This document shows, piece after piece, positions 34,397-44,065 of a DNA stretch of 64,000 nt (position 1 is its first letter; each line of letters opens with the position of its first letter). The notes under the pieces are model-generated. The model ran no database searches, was not told the origin of the DNA, and saw only the letters and a program-made list of their open reading frames with translations. Location: NCBI GenBank assembly GCA_902543295.1, contig CACBXW010000005.1, forward strand, positions 1 to 64,000, written 5' to 3'. The stretch is from an uncultured Pelagibacteraceae bacterium (lineage in GTDB: Bacteria; Pseudomonadota; Alphaproteobacteria; Pelagibacterales; Pelagibacteraceae). The translations under genes were made by a program, and so were the position numbers.

Positions 34397-37225
34397 ATGA
34401 TATTAAAAAGCTTTTTTAAAAATCTTAAAAAAGATTTTAATAATAAAAGTTTTAATGGATTTGAATTTAATTCAAAAAAAATAAAAAAAAATTATATATT
34501 TTTTGCAATAAAGGGTAGTAAATTTAATGGAAATAATTTCATAAATGATGCCATTATAAGAGGAGCTCGAATAATTGTATCAAATAAATTTAAAACTGGT
34601 ATCAATAAAGGTGTATTATATATAAAAGTAAGCGATCCTAGATTATCCTTATCAAATTTTGCAAATAAATATTATAATAAAAAACCTAATAATATAATTG
34701 CTGTAACTGGTACAAACGGTAAATCATCTATAGTCAATTTTTATTACCAGATATTAAAACTTAATAAAAAAAGCGTAGCCTCAATTGGAACTTTAGGCGT
34801 CAAATCGAATGGCGTTAGCTTAAAACTGAATAATACAACTGTAGATGCTATTACAATTAATAAAATACTTGCAAATTTAAAGAATAAAAAAATTGAAAAT
34901 GTAATTTTAGAAGCATCAAGTCATGGCCTTCATCAAAAAAGATTACATGGTATTAAATTTAGCACATCTATATTCACTAATTTAAGCAGAGATCATTTAG
35001 ATTATCACAAAAATTATAAAAATTATTTTAATTCAAAATTAATTTTATTTAATGATTTGACAAAGAAAAATGGAAATTTGATATTTGATAATGATTTAAA
35101 ATATTCACAAATCTTTAAAAAAATAGCCAAAAGAAAAAAATTAAATTTATTAAATATTGGTAAATCAAATAGTCATTTAAAAATTAATTCAATAAAAATT
35201 TTAAATAACTACCAACATATAAAGTTTACTTTTAAAAAAAAGGAATACCAATTTAAAACAAGGCTAATTGGAAAAATACAAATAAAGAATTTGATGATGG
35301 CTATTGCAGCAGCAATTAAAAGTAATATAAAAATTGATGATATTGTTAAAAAACTTAAATATATTAAACCTGTAAAAGGAAGGCTTGAGATAATCGGAAC
35401 AACCAAAGATAATTCCATTTTTATTTTAGATTATGCTCATACTCCAGAGGCTCTTAAAACTAGTATAGAAAATATTAAAGAACAATTTGGTTTAAGAAAA
35501 ATTAATATTGTATTTGGATGTGGCGGTGAAAGAGATAAAGAAAAAAGACAAATAATGGGGAAAATTGCTAACAAACTATGTAATTATATTTATCTTACAG
35601 ACGACAATCCTAGAAATGAAAATCCAAAAAATATTAGGACAACTATTAAGAAATCAATTTTACCATCTAAAATGATTGAAATACCATCAAGAAAATTAGC
35701 CATAAAAAAAGCAATTTTAAATAGTAAGTCTGATGAGGTTTTAATTATTGCAGGCAAAGGGCATGAAAACACTCAAGAATATATTAAGAAAAATAAATTT
35801 TCTGACAAAGACAATATAAGAAAATCAATAATTTTAAAAAATAGATTTTTATCGAAAGATTGGAAATTAAATATACTTAAAGAAATTATAAATAACAAAA
35901 AATTAGATAGAATAAAAAATTTAAAAATTAGCACTAATTCAAAAGAACAGAATAAAGGTAAAATTTTCCTTGGAATTAAGGGGAAATCTCTGAATGGAAA
36001 TGATTTTGCAGACGAAGCTTTAAAAAATGGAGCAAAATTGGCAATACTTCAAAATAATAAAAATGATAGTAAAAAAAAGATTAATGTTAAAAGTACTTTA
36101 GAATTATTAAATAAATTTTCACAAAAGATAAGAAATTCTTCTTATGCATCTCAGGTTGCAATTACAGGATCTTCAGGCAAAACTTCGCTGAAAGAATTGT
36201 TAGGACAATGTCTACAAAAAAATTATTCCATAACATTTTCAAAAAATTCATTCAATAATAAATTCGGTTTACCAATTTCTTTAATAAATTTAAATAAGGA
36301 TACGACTTATGGAATATTTGAAATTGGAATGGATAAAAAGGGAGAAATAGACTATTTATCAAAAATAATTAGACCAGATGTTGGAGTCATTACAAATATT
36401 AGTTATGCTCATGCCAAAAATTTTAAATCTTTATTGGATATAGCTAAAGCCAAATCAGAGATTATTTTCAATATAAGAAAAAATGGTACAATTGTATTGA
36501 ATAAAGATGATAAATTTTTTGATTTTTTTTCAAATTTAGCAAATAAAAATAATCTAAATATCATTTCTTTCGGTAAACATAAAAATTCTAATATTAGATT
36601 ATATAAATTAAAAAAATCTAAGAATTCTTCTATTATTTATATCAATACTTCCTCTAAAATTTATAATTTTAAAATTAATAACAATTTATTACCTTATTTA
36701 GATAATATTTTGGCTTCCATAGCAGTTTGTAAAAGTTTAGATATCACTAGTGAAATAAAAAGTAACTTTTTTTCTAATTATAAAATACCAAGTGGTAGAG
36801 GAAATATAAAAAAATTCACTGTAGGCTCTAAAAAAGTTAACATAATAGATGAAAGTTATAATTCAAATCCATTATCTCTGAATTTTTCAATTAAGAAATT
36901 TGATAATTTAAAAGTAAATCCAAATAAAAAATTTATGCTATTAGGTGACATGTTAGAATTAGGAAAATTTTCAAAAAAACTTCATATTGAAGCTGCAAAA
37001 GATATCAATAAGGCAAAGTTCAAAAAGTTGTTTGTTTATGGGAATTATATCACAGAAACATTTAACAAAATTAGAACACAAAAAAGAGGAAGAATACTTA
37101 AATCAACTAGTGAAATTCTTAATATAATAAAAAATGATTTAAATAATGGTGATTTTTTAATGATAAAGGGCTCAAATTCTACAGGACTTAATCAAATAAC
37201 CAAACAAATTGGATCAAAATCTTAA
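34397..37225 (+). CDS. murE/murF: MurE-MurF fusion ligase
   Basis: One 942-residue reading frame carries two Mur ligases. Residues 1 to about 480 are MurE (UDP-MurNAc-Ala-Glu:diaminopimelate ligase): ATP loop TGTNGKSS at 104-111, LEASSHGLHQKRL, YAHTPEAL, and the DNPR motif near 402 that indicates meso-diaminopimelate as substrate. From about 488 on it is MurF (D-Ala-D-Ala adding): IFLGIKGKSLNGNDFADEA, ATP loop TGSSGKTSLKE near 590, NNKFGLPISLI, FEIGMDKKGEI, DESYNSNPLS. No stop or frameshift separates the halves, and both sets of active-site motifs look intact. Fused MurEF proteins are known in some other bacteria. Confidence 0.95.
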   Translation: MILKSFFKNLKKDFNNKSFNGFEFNSKKIKKNYIFFAIKGSKFNGNNFINDAIIRGARIIVSNKFKTGINKGVLYIKVSDPRLSLSNFANKYYNKKPNNIIAVTGTNGKSSIVNFYYQILKLNKKSVASIGTLGVKSNGVSLKLNNTTVDAITINKILANLKNKKIENVILEASSHGLHQKRLHGIKFSTSIFTNLSRDHLDYHKNYKNYFNSKLILFNDLTKKNGNLIFDNDLKYSQIFKKIAKRKKLNLLNIGKSNSHLKINSIKILNNYQHIKFTFKKKEYQFKTRLIGKIQIKNLMMAIAAAIKSNIKIDDIVKKLKYIKPVKGRLEIIGTTKDNSIFILDYAHTPEALKTSIENIKEQFGLRKINIVFGCGGERDKEKRQIMGKIANKLCNYIYLTDDNPRNENPKNIRTTIKKSILPSKMIEIPSRKLAIKKAILNSKSDEVLIIAGKGHENTQEYIKKNKFSDKDNIRKSIILKNRFLSKDWKLNILKEIINNKKLDRIKNLKISTNSKEQNKGKIFLGIKGKSLNGNDFADEALKNGAKLAILQNNKNDSKKKINVKSTLELLNKFSQKIRNSSYASQVAITGSSGKTSLKELLGQCLQKNYSITFSKNSFNNKFGLPISLINLNKDTTYGIFEIGMDKKGEIDYLSKIIRPDVGVITNISYAHAKNFKSLLDIAKAKSEIIFNIRKNGTIVLNKDDKFFDFFSNLANKNNLNIISFGKHKNSNIRLYKLKKSKNSSIIYINTSSKIYNFKINNNLLPYLDNILASIAVCKSLDITSEIKSNFFSNYKIPSGRGNIKKFTVGSKKVNIIDESYNSNPLSLNFSIKKFDNLKVNPNKKFMLLGDMLELGKFSKKLHIEAAKDINKAKFKKLFVYGNYITETFNKIRTQKRGRILKSTSEILNIIKNDLNNGDFLMIKGSNSTGLNQITKQIGSKS

Positions 37226-38310
37226 TGTTGTTTGAACTTTTTTCAATTCTAGTAGATCAATTTAGTTTTTTGAATGTTTTTAAATATTTAACAGTAAGAA
37301 CTGGTCTTTCTATGTTTACAGCTATGGTTGTTGTTTTTTTAGTTGGAAACCCATTAATTAATTTTTTTTCTTCAAAACAGATTCATAATCCAATCAGAGA
37401 AGATGGACCTAGCGATCATATAATAAGAAAAATTGGAACACCTACAATGGGAGGACTAATAATATTACTAGGTGTTTTTTCAGGAGTATTGCTATGGGGT
37501 GACTTATCAAATCCATACAATTGGTTTTTAATATTTATTGCAGCTTCTTTTGGATTATTGGGAGCTTATGATGATTATAAAAAAATAAAGTTAAAAAGTT
37601 CGCATGGAATTTCTTCTAAACTAAAGTTCTCTCTACAAATTATTTTAGCTTTGATTGGTATATTGATACTTTATATCACAAGTAATTCTGATCAAATAAA
37701 CAATCTATATTTTCCTTTCTTCAAAAACTTAGTAATCAATCTTGGCTGGTTTTTTATACCTTTTTATATGTTCATATTAGTTGGAGCTTCAAATGCAGTG
37801 AATTTAACAGATGGTTTAGACGGACTAGCAACAGTACCTGTTATGTTAGTTGCTGCTTGTTTTGCATTTATTAGCTATGTCTCTGGTAACATTATTTTTT
37901 CTGATTATCTTCAGATTGCATATATAGAGGGCGTAGGAGAAGCTTCGATTTTTTGTGGATCAATAATCGGGGCTTGTTTAGGTTTTTTATGGTTTAATGC
38001 ACCACCGGCAAAAATTTTTATGGGAGACACTGGATCTTTATCATTAGGTGGTTCACTGGGAGCAGTTGGTATAATAACTAAGCACGAAATTGTGTTAGCA
38101 ATAACAGGCGGATTATTTGTTTTAGAAGCTGTTTCTGTAATAGTTCAAGTTATTTCCTATAAATTAACAGGTAAAAGAATATTTAAAATGGCTCCAATAC
38201 ACCATCATTTTGAAAAAAAAGGATGGCCAGAGTCAACGGTTGTAATTAGATTTTGGATAATTTCTATTATTCTAGCAATGATTGGATTGGCAACTTTGAA
38301 ACTTAGATAA
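37225..38310 (+). CDS. mraY: Phospho-MurNAc-pentapeptide transferase
   Basis: MraY attaches the MurNAc-pentapeptide to undecaprenyl phosphate to make lipid I at the inner membrane. The 361-residue polytopic protein shows GTPTMGGLIILLG, the catalytic DDY (GAYDDYKKIKLKSSHGIS, near 115), NAVNLTDGLDGLA, FMGDTGSLSLGG and the MAPIHHHFEKKGWPE loop, all diagnostic. The start overlaps the murE/murF stop (TAATG), as does its own stop with murD. Confidence 0.97.
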   Translation: MLFELFSILVDQFSFLNVFKYLTVRTGLSMFTAMVVVFLVGNPLINFFSSKQIHNPIREDGPSDHIIRKIGTPTMGGLIILLGVFSGVLLWGDLSNPYNWFLIFIAASFGLLGAYDDYKKIKLKSSHGISSKLKFSLQIILALIGILILYITSNSDQINNLYFPFFKNLVINLGWFFIPFYMFILVGASNAVNLTDGLDGLATVPVMLVAACFAFISYVSGNIIFSDYLQIAYIEGVGEASIFCGSIIGACLGFLWFNAPPAKIFMGDTGSLSLGGSLGAVGIITKHEIVLAITGGLFVLEAVSVIVQVISYKLTGKRIFKMAPIHHHFEKKGWPESTVVIRFWIISIILAMIGLATLKLR

Positions 38311-39599
38311 TGAAATTAAAAAATGAAACTTTAAGTAAAAATTTTTTAATTTATGGTTTCGGAAAATCTGGAATTTCATCCTTAAAATATTTAAAAAAGA
38401 AAAACAGATGTTTTATTTACGATGATGATAAGAAAAAAATTAAAAATAAATATAAAAAATTTTTTATTTCTAAATCAAAATTATTAAATAATAATTTTGA
38501 TTATATAGTTATAAGTCCTGGTATTAATATAAATAGATGCCAGTTATCAAATTATTTAAAAAAGAACCAAAAAAAAGTTATTACTGATTTTGATATTTTT
38601 TATAAATTTAACCCTGAAGTTTTAACAATTACGATTACTGGTACGAACGGAAAGTCAACTACAAGTAAGTTACTTTATGATATTTTAAAGAATCACCACT
38701 ATGATACTAGGTTAACTGGAAATATTGGAAATCCTATTTTAGAAGAAAAAAGAGTTACAAGAAATACCATTTTTGTTATTGAGGCTTCTTCTTATCAGCT
38801 GGCTTATAGTAAATATTTCAAATCAAAATTTTCTATAATCATTAATATTTCCCCAGATCATTTAGAAAGGCATAATACAATGAAAAATTATGTATTATCA
38901 AAACTAAAATGTGTAATAAGACAAAACAAAAATGATGTAGCAATAATAGCAAACACTAATTTATTGAAAGACTTATTAAGAACTAAAAATATAAAATCTA
39001 AAATAATATATGTAAATAAAAATAAGTATGCAAATTTAAAAAATAAATTAAGTAATGATAATTTTAAAAATTCAACAAATTTCCAAAATTTAAATTTTTT
39101 ATTTGAGTTATCTAAACATATGAAACTTAATTTAAAAACTGTAATAAAAACTATTAATAAATTTAAACCTTTGAAATTTAGACAGGAGGTGATCCATCAA
39201 TCAAAATATTTAAAGATAATAAACGACTCTAAGTCAACAACATTATCTTCTACTGTTCCATTTTTAGAATCTAATGAAAAAATTTTATGGATCTTGGGAG
39301 GATTATTTAAAAAGGGCGATAAATTTAATTTAAATAAAAAGTATTTTAAAAATTTAGAAGCATATATTTACGGAAAAGATAGACAAGTTTTCCTCAAACT
39401 ATTTAAAAATAAAATTAAAGTTAATCTATCAAAAGATCTGAGAAATACTCTTAAATTAATTCCAAACCTTAAGGATATAAGAACAAAAGTTACAGTTTTA
39501 TTTAGCCCATCGGCTGCATCATTTGATCAATACAAAAATTTTGAAGAAAGAGGTAGACAATTCAATATGTTAATTAAAAGATATTTACCAATTGAATGA
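38310..39599 (+). CDS. murD: UDP-MurNAc-L-alanine--D-glutamate ligase
   Basis: MurD adds D-glutamate to UDP-MurNAc-L-Ala. The 429-residue protein has an N-terminal Rossmann-like domain starting YGFGKSGISSLKYLKKK, the ATP loop TGTNGKSTTSKLL at about 110-120, TGNIGNPIL, EASSYQLAYSKYFKSKFSIIINISPDHLERH, and in the C-terminal domain NDSKSTTLSSTVPFL and LFSPSAASFDQYKNFEERG. All Mur-ligase hallmarks are present. It is coupled to mraY upstream by a one-base overlap and to ftsW by four bases. Confidence 0.95.
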   Translation: MKLKNETLSKNFLIYGFGKSGISSLKYLKKKNRCFIYDDDKKKIKNKYKKFFISKSKLLNNNFDYIVISPGININRCQLSNYLKKNQKKVITDFDIFYKFNPEVLTITITGTNGKSTTSKLLYDILKNHHYDTRLTGNIGNPILEEKRVTRNTIFVIEASSYQLAYSKYFKSKFSIIINISPDHLERHNTMKNYVLSKLKCVIRQNKNDVAIIANTNLLKDLLRTKNIKSKIIYVNKNKYANLKNKLSNDNFKNSTNFQNLNFLFELSKHMKLNLKTVIKTINKFKPLKFRQEVIHQSKYLKIINDSKSTTLSSTVPFLESNEKILWILGGLFKKGDKFNLNKKYFKNLEAYIYGKDRQVFLKLFKNKIKVNLSKDLRNTLKLIPNLKDIRTKVTVLFSPSAASFDQYKNFEERGRQFNMLIKRYLPIE

Positions 39600-40705
39600 A
39601 TAAATATTTTGATACATTTTATGATTGGTGGAAAAACATCGATAAAACAATTTTTTTGATAATAAGTCTATTATTTTCACTAGGATTGTTCTTTTCTTTA
39701 GTTTCAACTTCAATAATTGCATCAGATAAATTAAACACGAATTCTTACTATTTTTTTTTAAAACATTTAATTTTTGTTTTAATAGGAATATTTTTAATTT
39801 TATTTTTATCTCTACTAGATCAAAAAATTTTAATTAGGTTATCAGTCGTACTATTTGTTATCACATTTATAAGTTTATTCTTAGTTCCTTTAATCGGAGT
39901 CGAGGTCAAGGGGTCAAAGAGATGGTTAGATATTGGCTCATTGCCAAGGTTTCAACCTATTGAAACTTTAAAACCTTTTTTTGTTATTGTTATTTCACTA
40001 ATAATTTCATTAGAAAAAAAAAACCTTTATATAAAATATTTCTTGAGTTCAGTCATTTTAGTGCCAATTATTATTTTACTTTTGTCTCAACCAGACTTAG
40101 GACAAACATTATTAATAATCTCTGTTTGGCTTGCTATTATTTTTGTTTCAGGAATAAATTTATTACTTTTTGCAATCTCATTATTAGCTCTGAGTTCATT
40201 AACTCTATATTTAGTCTTTTTGGTGCCAAAGTTTGAATACATAAGAATAAGATTAATGTCATTTATAGATAATTCTAGCGGTAATAATTACCAGGCCGAT
40301 AAAGCAAGCGATGCAATATCCAGTGGAAGCTTTTTTGGAAAAGGAATAGGTGAAGGAACTTTAAATTCAAGAATACCAGAAGCACATACAGATTATATAA
40401 TTTCTGTAATTGCAGAAGAATTTGGAGTAATTATCTTAATAGGCATAATATTACTTTATTTAGTCTTATCTTATAGAGTTTTAAAGAAAATAAATTTTAC
40501 AAAAAATAATAATTTTAAACTTATATTAGTTGGAAGTATTTCAATAATACTATTACAAACTTTTATTCATATTGGTGTAAATATAAGATTGCTTCCTACT
40601 ACAGGCATGACTATGCCATTTATTAGTTATGGTGGTTCTTCAATAGTTGGAACATCAATTTTAACTGGAATAATATTAAATTTGACGAAGAGAAAATTAA
40701 ATTAG
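39596..40705 (+). CDS. ftsW: Septal peptidoglycan glycosyltransferase FtsW
   Basis: This is a polytopic SEDS-family glycosyltransferase of 369 residues, polymerising lipid II at the septum with FtsI. Characteristic segments are VKGSKRWLDIGSLPRFQPIETLKPFFVI, LLLSQPDLGQTLLII, the extracellular loop with AISSGSFFGKGIGEGTLNSRIPEAHTDYIISVIAEEFG, and the final TTGMTMPFISYGGSSIVGTSILTGIIL. The conserved loop aspartate family member is in the PEAHTDYI region. It follows murD with an ATGA overlap. Confidence 0.95.
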   Translation: MNKYFDTFYDWWKNIDKTIFLIISLLFSLGLFFSLVSTSIIASDKLNTNSYYFFLKHLIFVLIGIFLILFLSLLDQKILIRLSVVLFVITFISLFLVPLIGVEVKGSKRWLDIGSLPRFQPIETLKPFFVIVISLIISLEKKNLYIKYFLSSVILVPIIILLLSQPDLGQTLLIISVWLAIIFVSGINLLLFAISLLALSSLTLYLVFLVPKFEYIRIRLMSFIDNSSGNNYQADKASDAISSGSFFGKGIGEGTLNSRIPEAHTDYIISVIAEEFGVIILIGIILLYLVLSYRVLKKINFTKNNNFKLILVGSISIILLQTFIHIGVNIRLLPTTGMTMPFISYGGSSIVGTSILTGIILNLTKRKLN

Positions 40706-40706
40706 T

Positions 40707-41783
40707 ATGAAAAATATACTTATAGTAACAGGTGGTTCTGGAGGCCATGTTGTACCATCTACCTCTTTTTTTGAACATTTGAAAAACAAATTTTCTGTAA
40801 AAATAGTATCTGATTTGAGAGGAAGTAAATATATAAATACCAAAAAATTTAAATATGAATTAATAGATGTACCAAATTTATTTTTAAAACCTTATTTACT
40901 TCCATTCAATATTTTTAAATATTTTCTAAACATTTTTCAATCTATTAGATTTTTAAAAAATAATAAGATAAATATTGTAATTAGCACGGGTGGGTATATG
41001 ACATTTCCATTTTGCTTAGCTGCATTCATATTAAAAAAAAAAGTTTTCTTGTTTGAGCCTAATAGTGTTTTAGGCAGATCTAACCGCTTTGCTTTGAAAT
41101 TTTCAACAAAAATAATTTGTTACGATAAAAATTTAAGAAACTTCCCAATTAAATATGATTCTAAAAAAGTTATAGTCAAACCTATTTTAAAAAAAGAGAT
41201 ATATAACTTAGAAAAAAATATAATTAATTTAAAAAAGGAAATAAAAAAAATTCTTATAATCGGTGGTAGCCAAGGTGCATCGTTTTTTGATGAAAATATT
41301 TCTGAATTAATTATCGAAATTTCAAAGAAACGAAATTTAGAAGTTATACAGCAAATATCAAATAATAATAATTTATTCTCAATAAAAAATAAATACAACA
41401 AATCAAATGTAAAATATAAATTTATTGAATTTACCAATGATAGTCATGAAATCTATAATGGTATAGATTTAGCAATTACGAGAGGAGGCGCAAGTACATT
41501 AAGTGAACTTTCATTTTTAAATATACCCTTTATTTCAATACCTCTCCCGTCTGCAAGAGATAATCACCAATTCTATAATTCGGAATTTTACTATAAAAAA
41601 AATTGTTCTTGGTTAATAAATCAAAAGGAATTTGAATTTAAAAAATTTTCAAAAATGATGTTTGAAATATTTAACGATTATCAAAGTTACAACGAAAAAT
41701 TTAAAAATCTCGAGGAAATTACTAAAAAAAATACTTGGAATAATATAAATAATAAGATTATAGAAATTATAGATGAAAATTAA
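40707..41783 (+). CDS. murG: Lipid II synthase MurG
   Basis: MurG is the GT-B glycosyltransferase that adds GlcNAc to lipid I on the cytoplasmic face. The 358-residue protein has the N-terminal glycine-rich loop VTGGSGGHVVPS at about 7-18, TGGYMTFPFCLAAFILKKKVFLFEPNSVLGRSNR, the second-domain loop IGGSQGASFFDENI, and the UDP-GlcNAc-binding AITRGGASTLSELSFLNIPFISIPLP followed by DNHQFYN. Its end overlaps murC by 11 bases. Motifs and length are normal. Confidence 0.95.
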   Translation: MKNILIVTGGSGGHVVPSTSFFEHLKNKFSVKIVSDLRGSKYINTKKFKYELIDVPNLFLKPYLLPFNIFKYFLNIFQSIRFLKNNKINIVISTGGYMTFPFCLAAFILKKKVFLFEPNSVLGRSNRFALKFSTKIICYDKNLRNFPIKYDSKKVIVKPILKKEIYNLEKNIINLKKEIKKILIIGGSQGASFFDENISELIIEISKKRNLEVIQQISNNNNLFSIKNKYNKSNVKYKFIEFTNDSHEIYNGIDLAITRGGASTLSELSFLNIPFISIPLPSARDNHQFYNSEFYYKKNCSWLINQKEFEFKKFSKMMFEIFNDYQSYNEKFKNLEEITKKNTWNNINNKIIEIIDEN

Positions 41784-43155
41784 TATCGGAAAAACTGAAC
41801 TAATTCATTTTGTTGGAATTGGAGGCATTGGTATGAGTGGCTTAGCATTAATAATGGATAGTTTAGGCTTTAAAATACAAGGAAGCGACATATCAGATAA
41901 TAAAAATCTAAATTTATTAAGAAAAAGAAAAATTCCAATTTATTTAAATCATAATAAGCAAAATATAAAAAATTGTACTGTGCTAGTAGTATCTTCAGCT
42001 ATAAAAAAATCAAATCCAGAGTATAGGCATGCTAAAAAATTAAACTTGCCGATATATAAAAGAGGAGAACTATTAGGTCATATAGTTTCTTTAATGAAAA
42101 ATATTGTTGTCACAGGATCACACGGCAAAACAACAACCACATCAATTTTATCAAACATATTGAATTACGCAAAATTAGATCCCACAATAATAAATGGAGG
42201 TGTTTTGAATTCAATAGGAAGTTCAGCAAAATTAGGAAAAAGTGACTGGAGCTTGGTTGAGTCAGATGAGTCGGATGGAAGTTTTCTTCAAATACCTTTT
42301 AACTATTCAATAATAACTAACATTGACAATGAACACTTGGATTATTACAGAACTATGAAAAATTTAAAAAACAAATTCATAGAATTTATTGATAAAACTC
42401 CTTCTTTTGGGAAAGCTTTTTTATGTTTAGACGATAAAAATGTAAAAAATATTTTACCAAAAATTAAAAATAACAATTACTATACATTTGGTTTAAATAA
42501 GAAATCAAATTTTCATATTTTCAATATAATCCAGAACAAAGATCATTCAAAATTTAGTATTAAAATAAAAATACCAGGGAAAATAAAAATTATAAAAAAT
42601 ATTTCAATACCTTTATTAGGTTTACATAATATAAAAAATGCAACATCTGCATTAGCAGTAGCTTTTTCGATTGGTGTATCAGATAAAATAATTAAATTAG
42701 GTCTCAAAAACTTTAATGGAGTCCAGAGAAGATTTAATTTCCTATTTGAAATTAATAAAGTGCCATTTTTTGACGATTACGCACATCATCCAACTGAAAT
42801 TTCATCGGTATTAGATGGTGTCAGTAAAGTATATAATAAAGAAGAAATAGTTTGTATATTTCAACCGCATAGAATTTCAAGAGTAAAAAATTTAAAAAAT
42901 GAATTTTCTAAATGTTTTAAAAATGCAAACACAGTTTTACTTTGTCCAATTTTTAAAGCTAGCGAAACTATAAAATTAGGATTCTCATATACTTCATTTG
43001 CAAAATTAATTGCAAAAAATTCTAAAGTTAATTTGATAATGCTTAAAAATGAAATAGATTTAAAAAAAATTACTAAAAACATTGCATTTGGTAATAAAAT
43101 TTTTATTGCAATGGGTGCTGGATCTATAACAAATTGGGTAAGAAATCTTAGTTGA
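41773..43155 (+). CDS. murC: UDP-MurNAc--L-alanine ligase
   Basis: MurC starts the peptide stem by adding L-alanine to UDP-MurNAc. The 460-residue protein has HFVGIGGIGMSGLALIM at the N terminus, the ATP loop VTGSHGKTTTTSIL at about 114-127, ESDESDGSFLQ, NIDNEHLDYY, the substrate-binding GVQRRFNFLFE, and the C-terminal DDYAHHPTEISSVL and FQPHRISRVKNL. All three Mur domains are complete. It lies between murG (11-base overlap) and murB (one base between). Confidence 0.96.
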   Translation: MKINIGKTELIHFVGIGGIGMSGLALIMDSLGFKIQGSDISDNKNLNLLRKRKIPIYLNHNKQNIKNCTVLVVSSAIKKSNPEYRHAKKLNLPIYKRGELLGHIVSLMKNIVVTGSHGKTTTTSILSNILNYAKLDPTIINGGVLNSIGSSAKLGKSDWSLVESDESDGSFLQIPFNYSIITNIDNEHLDYYRTMKNLKNKFIEFIDKTPSFGKAFLCLDDKNVKNILPKIKNNNYYTFGLNKKSNFHIFNIIQNKDHSKFSIKIKIPGKIKIIKNISIPLLGLHNIKNATSALAVAFSIGVSDKIIKLGLKNFNGVQRRFNFLFEINKVPFFDDYAHHPTEISSVLDGVSKVYNKEEIVCIFQPHRISRVKNLKNEFSKCFKNANTVLLCPIFKASETIKLGFSYTSFAKLIAKNSKVNLIMLKNEIDLKKITKNIAFGNKIFIAMGAGSITNWVRNLS

Positions 43156-43156
43156 T

Positions 43157-44065
43157 ATGGAATTAAAGGATATTGAAGATTTTAAAAATAAATTTAATGC
43201 TGATCTGTTTTTTAATACTGATATAAAAAAATTTAATTGGTTTAATATAGGTGGTAAATCAAAAATTTTTTTTAAACCAAAAAATCTAAAAGAATTAAAA
43301 GAATTCCTAAAACTATATAATAATAGAGGAAAAATGTTTATTTTAGGGATGGGTTCAAATGTATTGTTTAAAGATAACACTTATGAAGGAGTAATAATTA
43401 AACTTAGTAACAATTTTAGTACATTGTCAAAATTAAAATCAGACACAATAATAGCAGGTTCAGCTTGCTCACAAAAAAAACTTTCAGAATTTGCACTAGA
43501 GAATGGAATAAGTGGTTTTGAATTTATGTACTGTATTCCTGGTTCAGTTGGAGGAGGTCTTCAAATGAATTCTGGCTGTTTTGGGACAGAATTTAAAGAC
43601 AAATTAATTTCACTACAGTGTATTGACACAAATGGAAATATAAAAGTTATCTCATCTAACAAAATTAAATTTCAATATAGAAAAATAGAATTAAACGAAA
43701 ATTTAATTTTTTTAAGCGCTACTTTTAAAGGTGATTTATTAAATAAAAATAAAATAAAAAATTTGATGGAAGAATTGGCGATTAAAAAAAATAATTCTCA
43801 ACCTTCAAAAATTAAGACAGGGGGAAGCACTTTTAAAAACCCAATCGATCAAACAACAAGAAAAGCTTGGGAACTCATTAAAGAGTCAGTTCCAGAAAAC
43901 ATAAACTTTGGAGACGCTAGTATTTCAAAAAAACACTCAAATTTTTTTATTAATAAAAATAATGCGTCATTTGATGAAATGAACTCTTTAATAAATTTTG
44001 TAAAAAAAAATGTTAAAGATAAAACTGGGATAAACATGAATTTAGAAATCAAAATTATAGAATGA
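43157..44065 (+). CDS. murB: UDP-N-acetylenolpyruvoylglucosamine reductase
   Basis: MurB reduces UDP-GlcNAc-enolpyruvate to UDP-MurNAc with FAD and NADPH. Seen are NTDIKKFNWFNIGGKSKIFFKPK, the FAD-binding FILGMGSNVLFKD, GSVGGGLQMNSGCFG, QYRKIEL, and KTGGSTFKNP with the catalytic serine, then HSNFFINKNNAS. The 302 residues and the lack of the extra domain of the E. coli enzyme indicate the shorter type II form. It overlaps ddl by four bases. Confidence 0.95.
   Translation: MELKDIEDFKNKFNADLFFNTDIKKFNWFNIGGKSKIFFKPKNLKELKEFLKLYNNRGKMFILGMGSNVLFKDNTYEGVIIKLSNNFSTLSKLKSDTIIAGSACSQKKLSEFALENGISGFEFMYCIPGSVGGGLQMNSGCFGTEFKDKLISLQCIDTNGNIKVISSNKIKFQYRKIELNENLIFLSATFKGDLLNKNKIKNLMEELAIKKNNSQPSKIKTGGSTFKNPIDQTTRKAWELIKESVPENINFGDASISKKHSNFFINKNNASFDEMNSLINFVKKNVKDKTGINMNLEIKIIE

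Noticed and set aside
35880-35930. Possibility that murE and murF are two genes with a missed stop between them
   Set aside because: The frame is open throughout, with no nearby start plus ribosome site for a separate murF; a fusion is the simpler reading.
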